The position numbers and the translations under genes are program-made. The notes beneath the pieces were generated by a model that was given only the letters and a program-made list of their open reading frames with translations, searched no databases and was not told the origin of the DNA. Below, one piece after another: positions 45,090 to 58,139 of a stretch of 62,000 nt of DNA. The first letter of the stretch is position 1; each line of letters begins with the position of its first letter. The stretch comes from Owenia fusiformis. Lineage: Eukaryota; Annelida; Polychaeta; Sabellida; Oweniidae. The DNA lies in the NCBI GenBank assembly GCA_903813345.2, contig CAIIXF020000002.1, positions 18,986,455 through 19,048,454 on the forward strand, read 5' to 3'.

Positions 45090-46260
45090 CTGTGTTGGAA
45101 AATATGATCTAACGCATAATAGCCATGAATTATAGATGTACAATAAACATGGTTCAATATTTACTTCCGTACTTGAGTTTACTTTGGAAATCTGGCTTCA
45201 TTTTTCTCTGGTGTACTTTTATTTTAAGTCCATAAAATAATGAAATGACTGGCAAAACCACTGTCCAATAGTACTTCATCCGTAAATAAGTGACCTAGAA
45301 TATGTTTCCATCTTAATATTTCTCATTTGATGAAGTTTGTGTTTTTAATCAATGGAACACTGTTGAAGCAATAATTCCAATAGAGGATTGCTATATTGAT
45401 ACAGTAAAACGTGTCTCTGGGAACATTCAAGTGAACATTGATATGATATAGGGGATTACAATGATCTAAATCAACTATCCCATTGCTTACGAACAAACAT
45501 GTATGATGTGTTCTTAAGATACAATCTCTATTTATGATATAAGCATACATAAAAAGCATACATGGAAGGCTTTAATTGAATAAATTATTATCCATCAGTC
45601 TGTTCGTCAGGAAGATACATGTATCTCAACAGATTTTTCTTTATATTTGGTGCAAATAATCTTTTATAACATATTATTTATTTCCTTCATGATCAAAAAT
45701 AATTTAAAAATACACAAAATATCTACTACTAATCGCCATAGGCATTCTAGGTAGTTTAGTTTGGTGCAAAGATGTTTCTTGGAAACATTTTACCTACAAA
45801 CATTTTTTTAAGAAGGCCGCCGGAATTTTTCTGGTAGATCTAGTAGATCAATCACTAAATAATATATTTGAAAAAGTGGGTAAACAATTCAATTCACTGT
45901 AGTGACAATTCAGGTTATATAAGGTGTTCACTAAGTAATGATAGTAGCACCATTTTTACAGATTTTAACCAATATTTCTCAAATTTGCACATATTAGATC
46001 ATCAGAGATGTATTAATGAGTGCACATACCAAATATTATGTACCAAGAATAAAAATTACCTATTACAGGGTGTCCTAGATGTCATGAGAAATTTTTGAGG
46101 TAGATATAAGGCATGGGTAGAATTTTGTCTTTGGAGCACATTGAGGAATAACTAAATCAATTTTAGCCTCAGAGCTGTTATATTTTTTATTATATTGTCA
46201 AATGATTTAATATGTCGCCAGAGACCAGGATTTGTCGGAGATATATGACGGTTTTTGTTC
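45090..46260. other. Nothing convincing
   Basis: AT-rich DNA without an exon I can support. The 76-codon plus frame at 45868-46098 has no domain or splice context. Confidence 0.4.
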
Positions 46261-46264
46261 ATTT

Positions 46265-48843
46265 TACACACCTTCTCAATTGTATGCAGTGTTTTAATTA
46301 CATTGCAATGGTTTAGCTTTTTAGTACATTAGTTAATGATATCATAGACATTTAAAGCTTAATTCACTCCTCAAAGTAATTACCCTGGTTATCTGTTGGT
46401 GCCTTATCAACCACTCTTTATACACCTTCCCAAAATCCTTCTATAGCCATTTCTGAAGACTCCCTTGAAACGGCATGACGCAATTCCACCTGTTTCAATC
46501 ACAGGACCTACTAATTGTCATTCTGATAGTCATAGCATCTTTCTGTTTCACTTGAAACATGCTCTGATATTATGAGGCATATTCTGTGATCTGGGCACAT
46601 CAGATGGGAAGAGTTATAACTGTCAATAAGTGTGATTGTTATCATGTAATCATCTACCTAATGTCAATACATTACATAATAGGCATTGTATTTAACAGCA
46701 GATATTAGCACAGGCACGTGTACACAAGTTTAATGACCCCAATTAAATGAAATATGAGCTGGGATGAAAGATCTCAAAAATCCTCAATTTTGGGCTCTCC
46801 TGGATCGCCAAATCAAGCTCATTATATCATGGCATCTAAGGGCTTAGAAGAAATGAGATGTCATGATTTATCATGATGACTAATTGTCACACCAGTCAGA
46901 TTTGTCGTACAGCGGCCGTAAGTCGACCGCAGATCAATTGTATGGTTTCTAAATAGCTGAAAAATGCTTACATATAATAGATGTCACCCTTGCTTGTCTT
47001 TGATTTTCTAGGGCCAGACCTCCACTCACTTCAATGCTAGAAACTTGCAATAGTCAATTAATTTCATGATTTATCAAAAAGTATTGGTTGAATCTGTCTG
47101 AAACTCGAATGGAATACTATTGGATGGCCCTGTCAATGAAAATATTGTGATTAAACATGAAAATATTGGTTGTCATACAAATAAATCAAGGTTTTAATGA
47201 ATTTCAGCATTGCACCAATGGAGATTTGGCCCAAGTTTTTTTTAAATGTCATGGAAAATGATTTAAATGACATGATTGTGTAAATCAAAGCTATAATTGG
47301 AGAAAATTTGTCACTGAATCCAAATATGCTATCAAAAATAAAGAAAAGCAATTCATTAAAGGAAAAATGTGCAAATCTCTTAAAGTCTCATGTAAAACCG
47401 AGAATTAGCGAGATTTCAAAGCTATTTAGAAACTCCTCTATTAAATCAGTGGCGAGCGTACGTAGAAAAACTACGGTCGCCTTGCGGTCTCCGTACGGCG
47501 TATATAGATTTTTACAGGCCGCAGGATAGGCGTAAGCTTACACCCCAGTCACAATTCCCACGGCCGCCGTGCCGTCTATCATTTCTGCGGCCAGTAGCTT
47601 TTCTACGCTCGCCTTAGAATTTCTGCGCTCTCATACTTTTGCAGTCACATTTCCCACGGCAGCCGCACGGTGAATTTTAAATTTCTGTTGATAAATAATA
47701 CTTTTTTCATTTTATTTACATCAGGACAATTTATAGATGTTATTCATAGTGCTAGGATGTAATATCAAATGAAAAGTGATCGTGAAACATTGACAAATAA
47801 TGATTCAATCTTGTTGAGCCAGTTGATTTCTACGGGCACCGCAGAAAGGAAAAATATTTTAACTCCGAGTTATAATTTCTACGCCTTCCCTGCGGCCTGT
47901 AAAAATCTGCGTACGCCGTACGGAGACCGCAAGGCGCCCGTAGTTTTCCTACGCTCGCCGCAGAAATTCACCGATTTAATTGATCTGCGGTCGACTTACG
48001 GCCGCCGTGCGACAAATGTGACTGGGGTGTTAGAAACAGGTTTTAGGTTGTTTTCTGTCACTTGCTGTGAACAAGTGAAGACTAGCACTGCCAGGAGTAT
48101 GATAAAAAGCAGAACAAAGTTGCCTTTCTGCTGGTGCATTGGTTTATTGTACCGAATCCCTCGATTTAATAGCGGCGTTTGGGTCCCAAGCTGTGGGAAG
48201 CGCCCTGTATAACATGAGAGTAATGTACCAACAGAAAGGCTTTTTTTGCTTTGAATGGACCAAGTTTGAAGAAAAACGGTGCAGTATGAGACTCACAATC
48301 CTTGATATTCAAACATCTGGTAGGTCTAAAATTCAAATTAACAGTTTATTTGATATCATATCTAGTATTGTAAATATCATTTAAAAATTGCACTTTCAAT
48401 ATATGATGTAAATAAAATAAAACTGATCATTGGCATTAACGTTTAGTATAGCTGTTGTGTATGGTCAACATACGTTTGCCACAGGGCCATGTTTCATCTG
48501 CCTTTGTGTCCGAAAAAACTACGCCCTCTGTAGGGAGACCGTACCGCGACCGTGATTCACCATTTAAAAGATCGCACGACAACCGTGGTTTTTATGTCAA
48601 CGAAATTCGCCGTGTGGTTGCCGTAGGAAATGTGACTGCAATAATATCTGGCTAAAGAAGGATTTGGGAAGGTGTATAAAGATTAGAGTGGTTGATAAGG
48701 CACCAACAGATAATAGACAACCAGGGAAATTACTTTGAGGAGTGATTTAGCTATGAATGTGTATGGTATCATTAACTAATATGGCAAAAAGCTAAACCAA
48801 TACAATTAAAAGCTATACAGTAATTACAGTTGAGAAGGTGTGT
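46265..48843. mobile_element. Foldback element with arms of about 180 bp, containing nested MITEs
   Basis: The left arm 46265-46441 ('cacaccttctcaattg' ... 'ttggtgccttatcaaccact' ... 'ccttcccaaaatcc') matches the inverted right arm 48658-48843 ('ggatttgggaaggtgtataa' ... 'gttgataaggcaccaacaga'). Inside are further inverted pairs: 46889-46940 with 47978-48029; 47455-47525 with 47888-47960; 47640-47685 with 48598-48650. Several inner ends carry 'agtcacattt' near the tip. No intact gene. Confidence 0.8.
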
Positions 48844-48985
48844 AATGCCTGGGTCACATTTGCTCCGATCTATCGGCCGGCGCCCGGCCGATTGTGTGTT
48901 TTGTTCAATATTGTATTCAATTTTGAACAAAACACTCAATCGACCGGGCGCCGTAGTGGAATTCGGAGTAAATGTGACCAAGGCA
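48843..48985. mobile_element. 143-bp palindromic MITE
   Basis: 'gcctgggtcacatttgctcc' at 48847 is answered by 'aatgtgaccaaggc' ending 48984. The inner arms 'cgcccggccgattgtgtgtt' and 'aacactcaatcgaccgggcg' pair around 'ttgttcaa'. It directly abuts the larger foldback. Confidence 0.85.
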
Positions 48986-48999
48986 TAAAATGAACAAAA

Positions 49000-50400
49000 T
49001 GTGACGTAAATCGTCATATTTCTACGACAACTCCGGGCTGTGCCAAATTCGTTGACAACTATACGTGACATCCTTTAGGGTATCTTCAGCTGGTGCTATG
49101 AATATGTAAGAGATTGGATACATATTATGTGAGTATTGTTGAATTAAAGACAGTATGTCAAAATAACCAATTTCTTATTAATCCATTTCCAAGCAAAAAA
49201 TATTTTTATTCTAATTAATTTATTCTAACAATATCAGCTCCAATGAATTTTGAGAATGAAGGGATTTTGGATATTTTGGAACAATGAAACAAATCAATTA
49301 GACATGACACACAGACACGCTATTTTGACTAATAGTATAGTTTCCATATAGCTTTTGAAATCTCGCTAAATCTCGTTTTTCGTGAGATTTTAAGAGACTT
49401 GCATATTAGACCTCTAATGACTTACATTACCTTCTTTTAAATGGTATATTTGAATTCAGTGGAATGTTTTCTCCTAAAATAGTTTTGATTTACACAGTTA
49501 TGTAATTTGAATAATTTTCTATGACAATTTAAAAAAAGTTGGGCCAAATGTCCATAGATGCAATGCTAAAATTCTTTAAAACCGTGGATTATTTGTATGT
49601 CAATCAACATTAGTATGTTTAATCACAACATGTTCATAAACAGGGTCATCATGTGGTATATCATTCAAGTTTTATACAGATTCAACAAACACACTTTGAT
49701 AAATCATGAAATTAAGCCACTTTTCCAAGATTTTAGCATGTAAGTGAATGGAGCTCTAGCCAGAGTTAAAAGCTGAATAAAAGATGGCAGCACGAGATTT
49801 CATTGATTTTTCTGCTATTTAGAAACTATCCTATTGACAGATACTATCACCTGATAGCTGGCACAAACACTATGCACGGGGGTAAAGCAGACCCGATGAT
49901 GCAATGAGCTTGCTCGGCGGTATCGTGACTGTGTAACGGGTCGTGAACTCGTGATGTATAAGTGAGCTCGGCGGTAGGTTCAAACAACGCGGATCCTCAA
50001 GGCATGTGCTCATGGTATCATCGTGGCTTAACACCCGTGCTATGGAGGTCTCATCTATAGAGCTCCGGTATGGCTTTTTGACATGCTATTTTGAATTTCT
50101 TAGTACTCCCAACATTTACTTGACCTTTTTAGCTCATTAATATTTGTACAACTTGCCAATTATACTCCTGGGCTACTTTTTACAAATTTTCAGTGAATGT
50201 GATTTATCAATTGCCGAGAAAATACTTGTCAAAAGCGATTCATTTTTTGGACCCGATATATCTCAAATGTCTGTTTTATTATTTGAAGAAGGGTAGAGTA
50301 GATTATATTATATTGTGATACATAGAGTTTCATAAATACTTTATTCGTTGGGATTTACTACTCTGTGAAGTTCTTCACCCTTTGTTGAAGAACACCGTCG
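49000..50400. other. Nothing convincing
   Basis: AT-rich, with no exon or clear repeat I can support apart from scattered short motifs. Confidence 0.4.
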
Positions 50401-50406
50401 AGAATA

Positions 50407-50673
50407 TTAATTTATTATTGCAATTGTTAATATAACCCCATTGTAACAAAACCATGCATGGTTAGGTAAGGAGTCAATATCCACAAGAGGTAGAAAATCG
50501 GCCTGTAGTGTACAACGAGATTTCTCCATGATATCTTTTACCGCCAGACTATAGGAAATACGTAAGTTCATTAACCTCTCCATCCCTGAAATATACACAT
50601 GCATGGATAATGCAATAAAACACGCCATTTCACGCACCAATTGTAATCGCCGATCTGCCATTATTCTTTTCAT
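50407..50673 (-). CDS. 88-codon ORF downstream of the NLR-like gene, doubtful
   Basis: An open minus frame with balanced composition (MADRRLQLVREMACF from an inner ATG at codon 5, ending LTIAIIN). It has no recognised domain and begins about 250 bp past the stop of the Death/NB-ARC gene. It may be part of that gene's 3' UTR, an uncharacterised small gene, or chance. Confidence 0.2.
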   Translation of the reverse strand: MKRIMADRRLQLVREMACFIALSMHVYISGMERLMNLRISYSLAVKDIMEKSRCTLQADFLPLVDIDSLPNHAWFCYNGVILTIAIIN

Positions 50674-50920
50674 ATTGGTGGTTTAACACCATCACCATGG
50701 GTGACCAGGAACAGTATTTTATAAATTATTGTTTATAAACTAAAAAACGAATACCTGATAAATGACAAAATAATTATGGTCGGAACATAATATAAATACT
50801 TAGAAGAGGAGAAAGCACCAAGTATTTACCCAACAAAATTTACTTATTGAAATGTATCTTTGAAATTCATCGGAGGAAAAAAAGAATATGGTCATCAGCT
50901 TAGGGTTACCGTTGGTGCAT

Positions 50921-53900
50921 CTATTTCCTCATCCCGAGTTTCTCGACTAATTCTTTCGGGGCGTTTTTGCAAAAATCCTCAACAACTTCCTCTGCTTCGG
51001 ATACCGCTTTCTTTGTATTTTTTTGTTTTGCAACACGCATTAAACCCAGGCACCATTTACCATATTGCTTCCACTCAGCATCGCTAAGTATGTCTGATGT
51101 CTGAAAATAATCGAAATGCATGAAATACAAAGATACATTTTCTTCTCGAATCTTCCTAATTTAGGGCAACATTGTTAAGTGATATTAATGGATGTCTTAC
51201 CTTGCATCGTTCAATTGCTTCTTTGTACACTTTAGATGCATCCTCAAAACATTTAGCTTCTGCGTAGAACTCTGCAGTGACAACGAAAAAGTCTGCTGCT
51301 TTATGCAGCTTCGATTCCGTTTCTTCTTCCTTAAGTATCTTCATGAACTCTTCTATCTTTACTGTCCCTTCTTTGATTATCGTTTCACGTTTTTCTTTCT
51401 CATGCTCCAACTTCAAGATTTCTGTACATATATAGATGCCCTTTTCCAAGCACTTACACTTGTGAAACGGATCATTTTTAGTAACCTTAAGAATTCCATG
51501 TTGAAACCATTCCTCTTTATCAGTCCGCTTACTCAGCTCTTCGTATTCACCCTTGCCTTTATAAAGATCCTTTAGTTTCGTCTTGTTATCTTTTTCCTCA
51601 CCGAACTCGTCAGTTTCCTCAGAGTAAAGATACACCAGGCCATTACGTTGCGTTAATATGCTGTGTAGGACTACATAAGTCGTTTCCTTCTCGATTTTTT
51701 TACACAAGGCGGACGCAAGATGTATATTAGATATGAATGTATTTGTTTTACTCTTCGGGCGTTCGGACTTGTAGAAATACATGCGTCCATGACTGTATAA
51801 AACAGACGCGAAAAGTTCAGGTAGATATGCAGATTTCATAACCTCTTGTGGTATCGCCAGTTTTTTATTTACAAGTGAATTGTATATTTTCTCGTTGGTT
51901 CTGTTTTGCGACAATAAGGCTGGGAGTTTTTTGACTTTTGATTTCATGAGTTTCACATCAGCTGTGTTGAGGACTGTGTTAAGTACAAGTTTGTCGACCA
52001 AGGTATCCCCTAAACCTTTGAGCTTGTCATATATGAACTCAGCTTTCTCATCAGCAAAGATCTTGACTTTGTTCCTATCTTTAAGCTTTTTCTTTATACG
52101 ACGGTCCAAATCTTTTTCTTCTATGTTGAGTACCTTGTACATCATCTCAACGCTTTTTGCCAGCTTCTGTTCTGCTAGATCTATGAACTTACTCTGTGTG
52201 TAGGAGTAGCCTAGAATGTCATTCATGGCAATAGCCATAACTTTCATATCAAATGAAACGTTCAAAAAGCCTAACTTTTCACAATGATCTAATACCGTCT
52301 CAACATGCGGCATCAGGTGTGTATTTCTACTGAAATACTTCATGTATCTGGTATCCTTGGCGAAGTAACGCAATAGCACACACATTAATATCTCCAAGAC
52401 GGACTGTTGGTCTTTTTCTTCCATCGCATGACGAATGCCAAGTTGTACTAGCTCGTGTGTATCGACGCAATGACCATGGGTCTCATTTGGTGATATGGTG
52501 ACGTATGACCTAGCCTGCATTTTAGTGACAAGGTGATCAATCGTAAAATCGATGTCACTATCTCCAATTACAGAACCATCGTTGTCAATGTTTTTCTGTC
52601 TCAGAATGTCCCTCAAAATGAACTCAGGTATGTCTTTCGAGTTGAAAAACCCCATCGTTTTTAGAACAAAGCAAAGTGGTTCTCCATCTTCCTTTTGTAA
52701 TTCTTCCAACATGTTCTTAGCGTTACTAACGTGTGCTTGAATCGGAGTCTTGCCGTCGTAACTAATCCCCATCAGTTTAAGGGTGCGTTGTTCAATATTC
52801 TTGTACTCATTTTTATTTTGAATTCCTTTGATGTAATGTTTAACGTCTCTCCCTGTCTTCTTGATGTCATAAGCAGCACATCGTAGGGCACTTGGAAGAT
52901 GACTCATAGCTTCCCACAGCTCAATTTTTATATCATCGCTATCTTTTAAACCACTCAGCAAATCTAATGCTTCCCTTTTCGTGAAACCTTTCAATTCCAA
53001 AGCAGAATTTACTAAATGATGACTTTGCTGGGTCGTAATGATAACCGCAATGTTCTGCTTCGATGGAAATCCTTCCACTATAGCCTGATGCGTTATTTCT
53101 TCCTTCACATCATCAAAGATTAACAAGTACTTTATTTTATCATTTCCTCTTTTCGAGTCGCTCCTTATCTCTAAATTGATTTTTTCGAGAATTTTTGACA
53201 TTGGCAAATCCTGGCTCAAATCAACTTGTACCTTATTTGCATCCAATATTTCTTTAAATTGAAGTATTGACGTCCTCAACTCGTTGTCCGATTTACTTGA
53301 TATAAGCCAACCAATATCGTATTTTGCCCTCTCTGTCTTCCAATAATTCTTCGCTATTTCAGTTTTACCGACACCAGACATTCCTATAATAATTTTGACA
53401 ACAAACATTATAAAAATATGACACGATATTATTTCCATGGCGTGATACTCGTTCTCTCATTGGTTAATTATATACCATGTGACCTAAAATATATAGAGGT
53501 ATTCCGTGTCTCCCTGGTTAGAAAACGTGTGAAGAGTGTATTCATCGGAAGTGACGTCATTTTTAGTGTTCTTATCCAATGAGAAAGCGAGAAACATTTC
53601 AATGATATAATAAATACAGTGATTATATCGTTATCTAGCTAGCGACAGTATGATTGGTCAAAACCGGGTCACATGTCGTGGGATATCTGGCGATATTCAA
53701 TGGCAATGCTAATCAGATACGACAACCGTGAGATATCTAGCGATATTCCACGCTCCCGGGAATTTTCAAAGATTTTTTTTCGTTCAGTGTAAATAATTTA
53801 GTTCAGTGTAAGTCAAAATGGCAGACGAACCGAGTAGATTCGTATATATTTCAATGTTAACCTATGACTTAATAATATTAGGGATGTTTAGCTAGCTATA

Positions 53901-56900
53901 TAGACAGTGATATAATAAAACAAATATTTCACTCTATTTTCGGTGAATACCTATAGCACTTTCACAAGGTGATATTCCACTTGCCCCTCGGGCTTCGTGG
54001 AATATCACTTGTTAAAGATGTACAGGTATTCACCTCAATAGAGTGAAATATTTGTTCAATATTCAACTCCACAAAATTCAACATTTGCATAATATTACTA
54101 GACGTTTATCTGATGCAAATCGTTTATACACGTAGATCAATCTATATTATATCGTAGGCTTTTCAATATCACGGCAAATACATGATGAACCATTTTTATG
54201 GCTTGGCGGGTACGATTATGAGACATTTAATTAGGATTAATCCACGCCGGTACCTGTTAAAATTACCAAATTGTGTTTCTTCATATGATCAAGACATCTT
54301 CGCAAATCCTCAGTTTTCATAAACTCAGTAACATTGTCCGTGATGTTCGTGTTGCGCACATCAAGACCTAAATGAAAATAGACGTATTACTCTACACGCA
54401 CATTGTGACACAAAATCAAAATGCCCAATCACGAATATTTTGTTCATAATAAATACTTGATGTTTAAATTGGTATTCAAATTATGCGAGGCAAATGCTTG
54501 CTGAGTTCATGTAATCAATGTTCAAAGAACTTCATATACTTTGTGACACATGTGTTAAGAACGTAAAGTCTGTACACCATTAGAACATTCTGAATGCGAG
54601 TACGTGTATGCCTCGGTTATGCCCTCTGTAATATAATGTACATATTGTGTTATTCTCAATGTACTGTACAGTGTACATTCATTGTACTCTATATCATTTT
54701 ATATTTCAAATAGTGTATTAGTACTATGCAAGGGTTCTCATTTGTTTGTAAGCATGAATATTGTTTGGAATTTTTTACAAAATTGTCACTATGTTGTTTA
54801 GGCTGAACTGGTGTAGCTGAGCATTGATGATGAAGTTTTGTTATTTGTATAATTAGATTGTTGCAATGGTTACTTGCTATATTGTTCTTATAAATGTAGT
54901 CATAAACATTATTATAGTCTATGTCACTAACTCCATCTATTATACAGGGTGGTCCAAAAAAAGTGAACCCCTGCAACAGGCTACATTTTTGTTAATACAT
55001 GCATGAATTGGCTCATATTATCACATGTTATAGAGAAAGGTCTAAAATTTTGGTTGATGCCATAATTTATTCTCAGTCTAAATTTTGAAGAAATTACAAG
55101 CGTTTAACAAACATGCCTGGAAATTAGATATTGTACACAATTTTACAAATGTGATTCACGGAAATTGTTGAAACACATTGGATGATCTTAAACAGCTTTC
55201 AGTTAGAGATACAAGTTTAAAACCCTACCATATGACAAAAGGGACACTATTCAAGCAGAAAACACATTTCACACTTTCATTGATCATTTTGAAGCATTTT
55301 TAACTGTTCAACAGTTCAGGGGTATGTTACCTACACCAACAGTTAGAGGGGGGGTCTCTTATGGAAGGAAGTTGCCCCCTGTGACCAGGAATCTGATAAC
55401 CCCTTCACCAAATATCTTTAAAATATCAAAAGAAAATCCAATATTCAATGTTTTGAGCCATATATCATTAGAATTGGTTCATGATTTATGAAGATATTGA
55501 CATTTCAAGATCATATAGGGGTATGCTCATGGTTTCGCTGGAAAATGTTTTCGTCTGTGGAAGCTTAGCACATCTCTTTGGATCACAATAACTTTGCAAC
55601 TAACAAATGTAGGATGCTAGTTTGAAGCCATAATGTGCAGGATTTAAAATTGAACAAAGTCAGAAAATATTAGTTCTTTAAGACTGCAGCTTAAAAAATT
55701 CTCAGGGGAAAGGTGTTTAAGGGTTGAAGAATCGCGGATATTGAAAATCACAATTTGTCCATTTTCAGTAATGTTTGGTTAGGGCTTATAATTTTGCAAA
55801 TTTCAAGACTAAGAAAAATGTATGGTACCAACATGAATTTTAGACCTTCCTCTACAACATGTGAAAATAAAAAAGAATTCCTGCAAGTAATAAGGGAAAT
55901 ATGGCCAGTTGCAGGGGTTCACTTTTTCTGGACCACCCTGTATATATATGGTATCACAATTTTTGTAAAGATCATGGACTGTAATGGATTGACTTATTCT
56001 TTGAGTAAAGGTGATAATGACCTAAATATTTTCACGAATTATAGTGTTGGACAGTTGTAGAGCACATGGTCTGGGTATAAAAATATGTGCAAGTGAGATA
56101 AGTTAGGGCTACATGGATTGCAGGCTTTCAGTAAAATAAGAACAGGCTAGCTAGAAAGTCGGGAGAAGGCCCGGGAGAAGGCTAGATAGAGTAAGTAAAG
56201 ATGGGTTTTGGAAAGTGGAGGTTTGTAGATCTTTGTACAATTGTAAATAAGAAAATCAAGTGAAGAAAATTATATAAAGTCTCGGGCTTTATGATTATAA
56301 ACTTTCTAAAGATCTGTTTACCAATAAGGAACTTGGTCAATTAAAAATAACGGACACATATATTATATAATGCCGTAGAGTTTGATTTCTAGAATTGAGC
56401 CGTACGGTATATGACAAAAGTAGTTACTTCAATGCGGAAGCTTGTCTTAATCTTATTTTCCAGCTCGTTCGACATTCACAATGTTAACCTTTAACATCAC
56501 TATATGTACTCTAAGGAACTTACCTTTCTCCTCAATCTTAACTGGATAGAGATTTCCAGTATCTTCTGACTGCAAAATGAGATGGTGTTTTATATATTCA
56601 TCCACCTCTATTGCAAGATCAACCCTGCGTGTCTTCCTAAGAGCATCAGCTAGCGATGGTAATTTGTGTGGGTTCATCTGTTTCCATTTTGTTATTACCT
56701 CATATCCCCATCGTTCGGCATCGTTCGGTGAGCTTCTTTCTATATTTTCGATGTCACTTTTATCGAGGCCAAGATGAATACCAAGATTATTGTATTTGTT
56801 ACCTATCTTAGTACCAATGGTGTTAAGAAATCTTTCTGGAAATAAATTAATTCGACAGCGTACCTGTACTGAATGATCAGTAAAGTTGCTTTGTTTATTG

Positions 56901-57176
56901 AATTTATTTAACATTTGCCTTTTCCCATTGTTTTTTGGCCCTATCAAAATATTTTAGGCTTAAGGAAGTTTGTCTGGTTAGGTTTGAAATATGATCGACA
57001 AGACAGATAGCGCCCTTACCCAAATCATTTTTGTCCTCCACTGACACCGATAATAGCCTTTGTCGTTTACTTTTTGGTTCACTCGTAGAGCTTGTGCCCG
57101 GACGCTTTCCTGCACTCGACCTCGTCTTCATTGGAGCACTGACGCCCTTGGATTTGTCTTTTGCTTTCGGCATCAT
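50921..57176 (-). CDS. Death domain-NB-ARC (STAND/NLR-like) protein, five exons
   Basis: Minus-strand exons 57176-57020, 56835-56524, 54367-54254, 53383-51201 and 51100-50921 join in frame (phases 1, 1, 1, 0) to 981 aa. Residues 1-52 are basic and Ser/Thr-rich (nuclear-signal-like KSKRQRLL). Residues 53-137 are a Death domain: LGIHLGLDKSDIENIE, then a WKQMNPHKLPSLADAL helix pair. Residues 157-194 link to the NTPase. NB-ARC: P-loop GMSGVGKT (195-202), Walker B YLLIFDDV (280-287), sensor IITTQQ (309-314) and a GLPLA-like SHLPSAL (355-361). The remaining 620 residues are helical and Lys/Glu-rich, possibly degenerate TPR-like repeats; no LRR or WD40 is seen. STAND proteins switch on ATP binding and assemble signalling platforms in cell death and innate immunity. 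The gene is apparently intact. Confidence 0.85.
53920..54055. mobile_element. Palindromic MITE, 136 bp, in an NLR intron
   Basis: 'caaatatttcactctatt' at 53921 is answered by 'aatagagtgaaatatttg' near 54054. Inner arms 'ggtgaatacct' / 'aggtattcacc' and 'gtgatattccac' / 'gtggaatatcac' surround a short loop. It lies between exons 3 and 4 of the Death/NB-ARC gene. Confidence 0.85.
54945..55940. mobile_element. 996-bp TA-flanked element with 33-bp inverted repeats
   Basis: Ends CAGGGTGGTCCAAAAAAAGT (left) and its inverse with one mismatch over 33 bp (right), flanked by TA on both sides. No transposase frame is recognisable, so it is probably a non-autonomous Tc1/mariner-type element. It lies in the intron between exons 2 and 3 of the Death/NB-ARC gene. 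Confidence 0.85.
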
Positions 57177-57279
57177 TTACTGAAAGTATCAAAATATAAC
57201 AACATATTAGGTATTGAAAGCATCATTTCTTCTTGGGCCATTCACTAAAACTTACTCAAGTTATTTCTCCTGGGTCCTC

Positions 57280-58134
57280 AATTTCTGCTAGAAAATTCAA
57301 CAAAATTTGGAAGATTTACTTCTTCAAGAGAAAGTTTACTACTTGATTGCCTAATTGATAGGCGGTCGGTATTAAAATATGTTAGGTCTTTGAGGATTTT
57401 TTTAAACAAATACGCTTCTAAGATATGAGATCTATTAAAAAGGCGCAAAGCCACCAACGTGCACAAGTCAATATTTTTGCATTAAATCAAGCAACAATGG
57501 TATCTACAAGACCTGTTATAAATACTTGTAAGTGACCTTATCATAACAAAATGAATGCCTTGCTAACTTCATAAAATACGTTTTCATACGTTAAATATAA
57601 ATAATCGAAAATGATTAAAATGGGATGGAGGGTGGAGGGTGGAGGGGGGGTAATATGTCTATAACACATGATAAGAGATGTGACTTCATGTCCTATAACT
57701 CAAAATTTCCCCAGTTTTTCACTCTTTGGAGATGTAACATGCAGTTTCTTACTGAGTTACTCAGTTCACTTTTTAAATTCATGAAATCGTGTAAAGTTCC
57801 ACCTTATGGACATATTGCTCCCCCTCCCCCCTCCCCTCCATTCCATTTGAATTATTTTCGATTATTTTTTTTATTTAAAGTATTTTGTAAAATCAAAAAT
57901 GGCATTAACTTTGTTATGATAAGGTCACTTACGTATGTATCACAGGTCGTGTAGACCATTGTTGTTTGATTTATAGCAAAACAACATTGAAGCGTATCTG
58001 TTTCAAAAAAATCCTATAAGACATGACATGCATGTATTTTACCGTACCGTGCACCTATCCATTAGGCAATTCAATATTAAACTTTATCTTGAAAATAAAT
58101 CTCCCAGATTTGTTGAATTTTCTAGCAGAAATTG
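57280..58134. repeat. Long imperfect inverted repeat, about 855 bp, near the NLR start
   Basis: The left arm begins 'atttctgctagaaaattcaa' (57281) and the right arm ends 'ttgaattttctagcagaaat' (58132). Pairing can be followed inward: 'ttgcctaattgat' / 'attaggcaatt', 'aagtgaccttatcataacaa' / 'ttgttatgataaggtcactt', and the G-rich 'ggagggtggagggtggaggg' opposed by a C-rich 'cccctcccccctcccctcca' tract. The unpaired centre is near 57660-57790. It starts about 100 bp upstream of the Death/NB-ARC start codon. Confidence 0.8.
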
Positions 58135-58139
58135 CCTGC

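Noticed and set aside
51192-52203. Plus-strand ORFs rich in Phe and Leu
   Set aside because: Antisense of the Lys/Glu-rich C-terminal half of the Death/NB-ARC protein.
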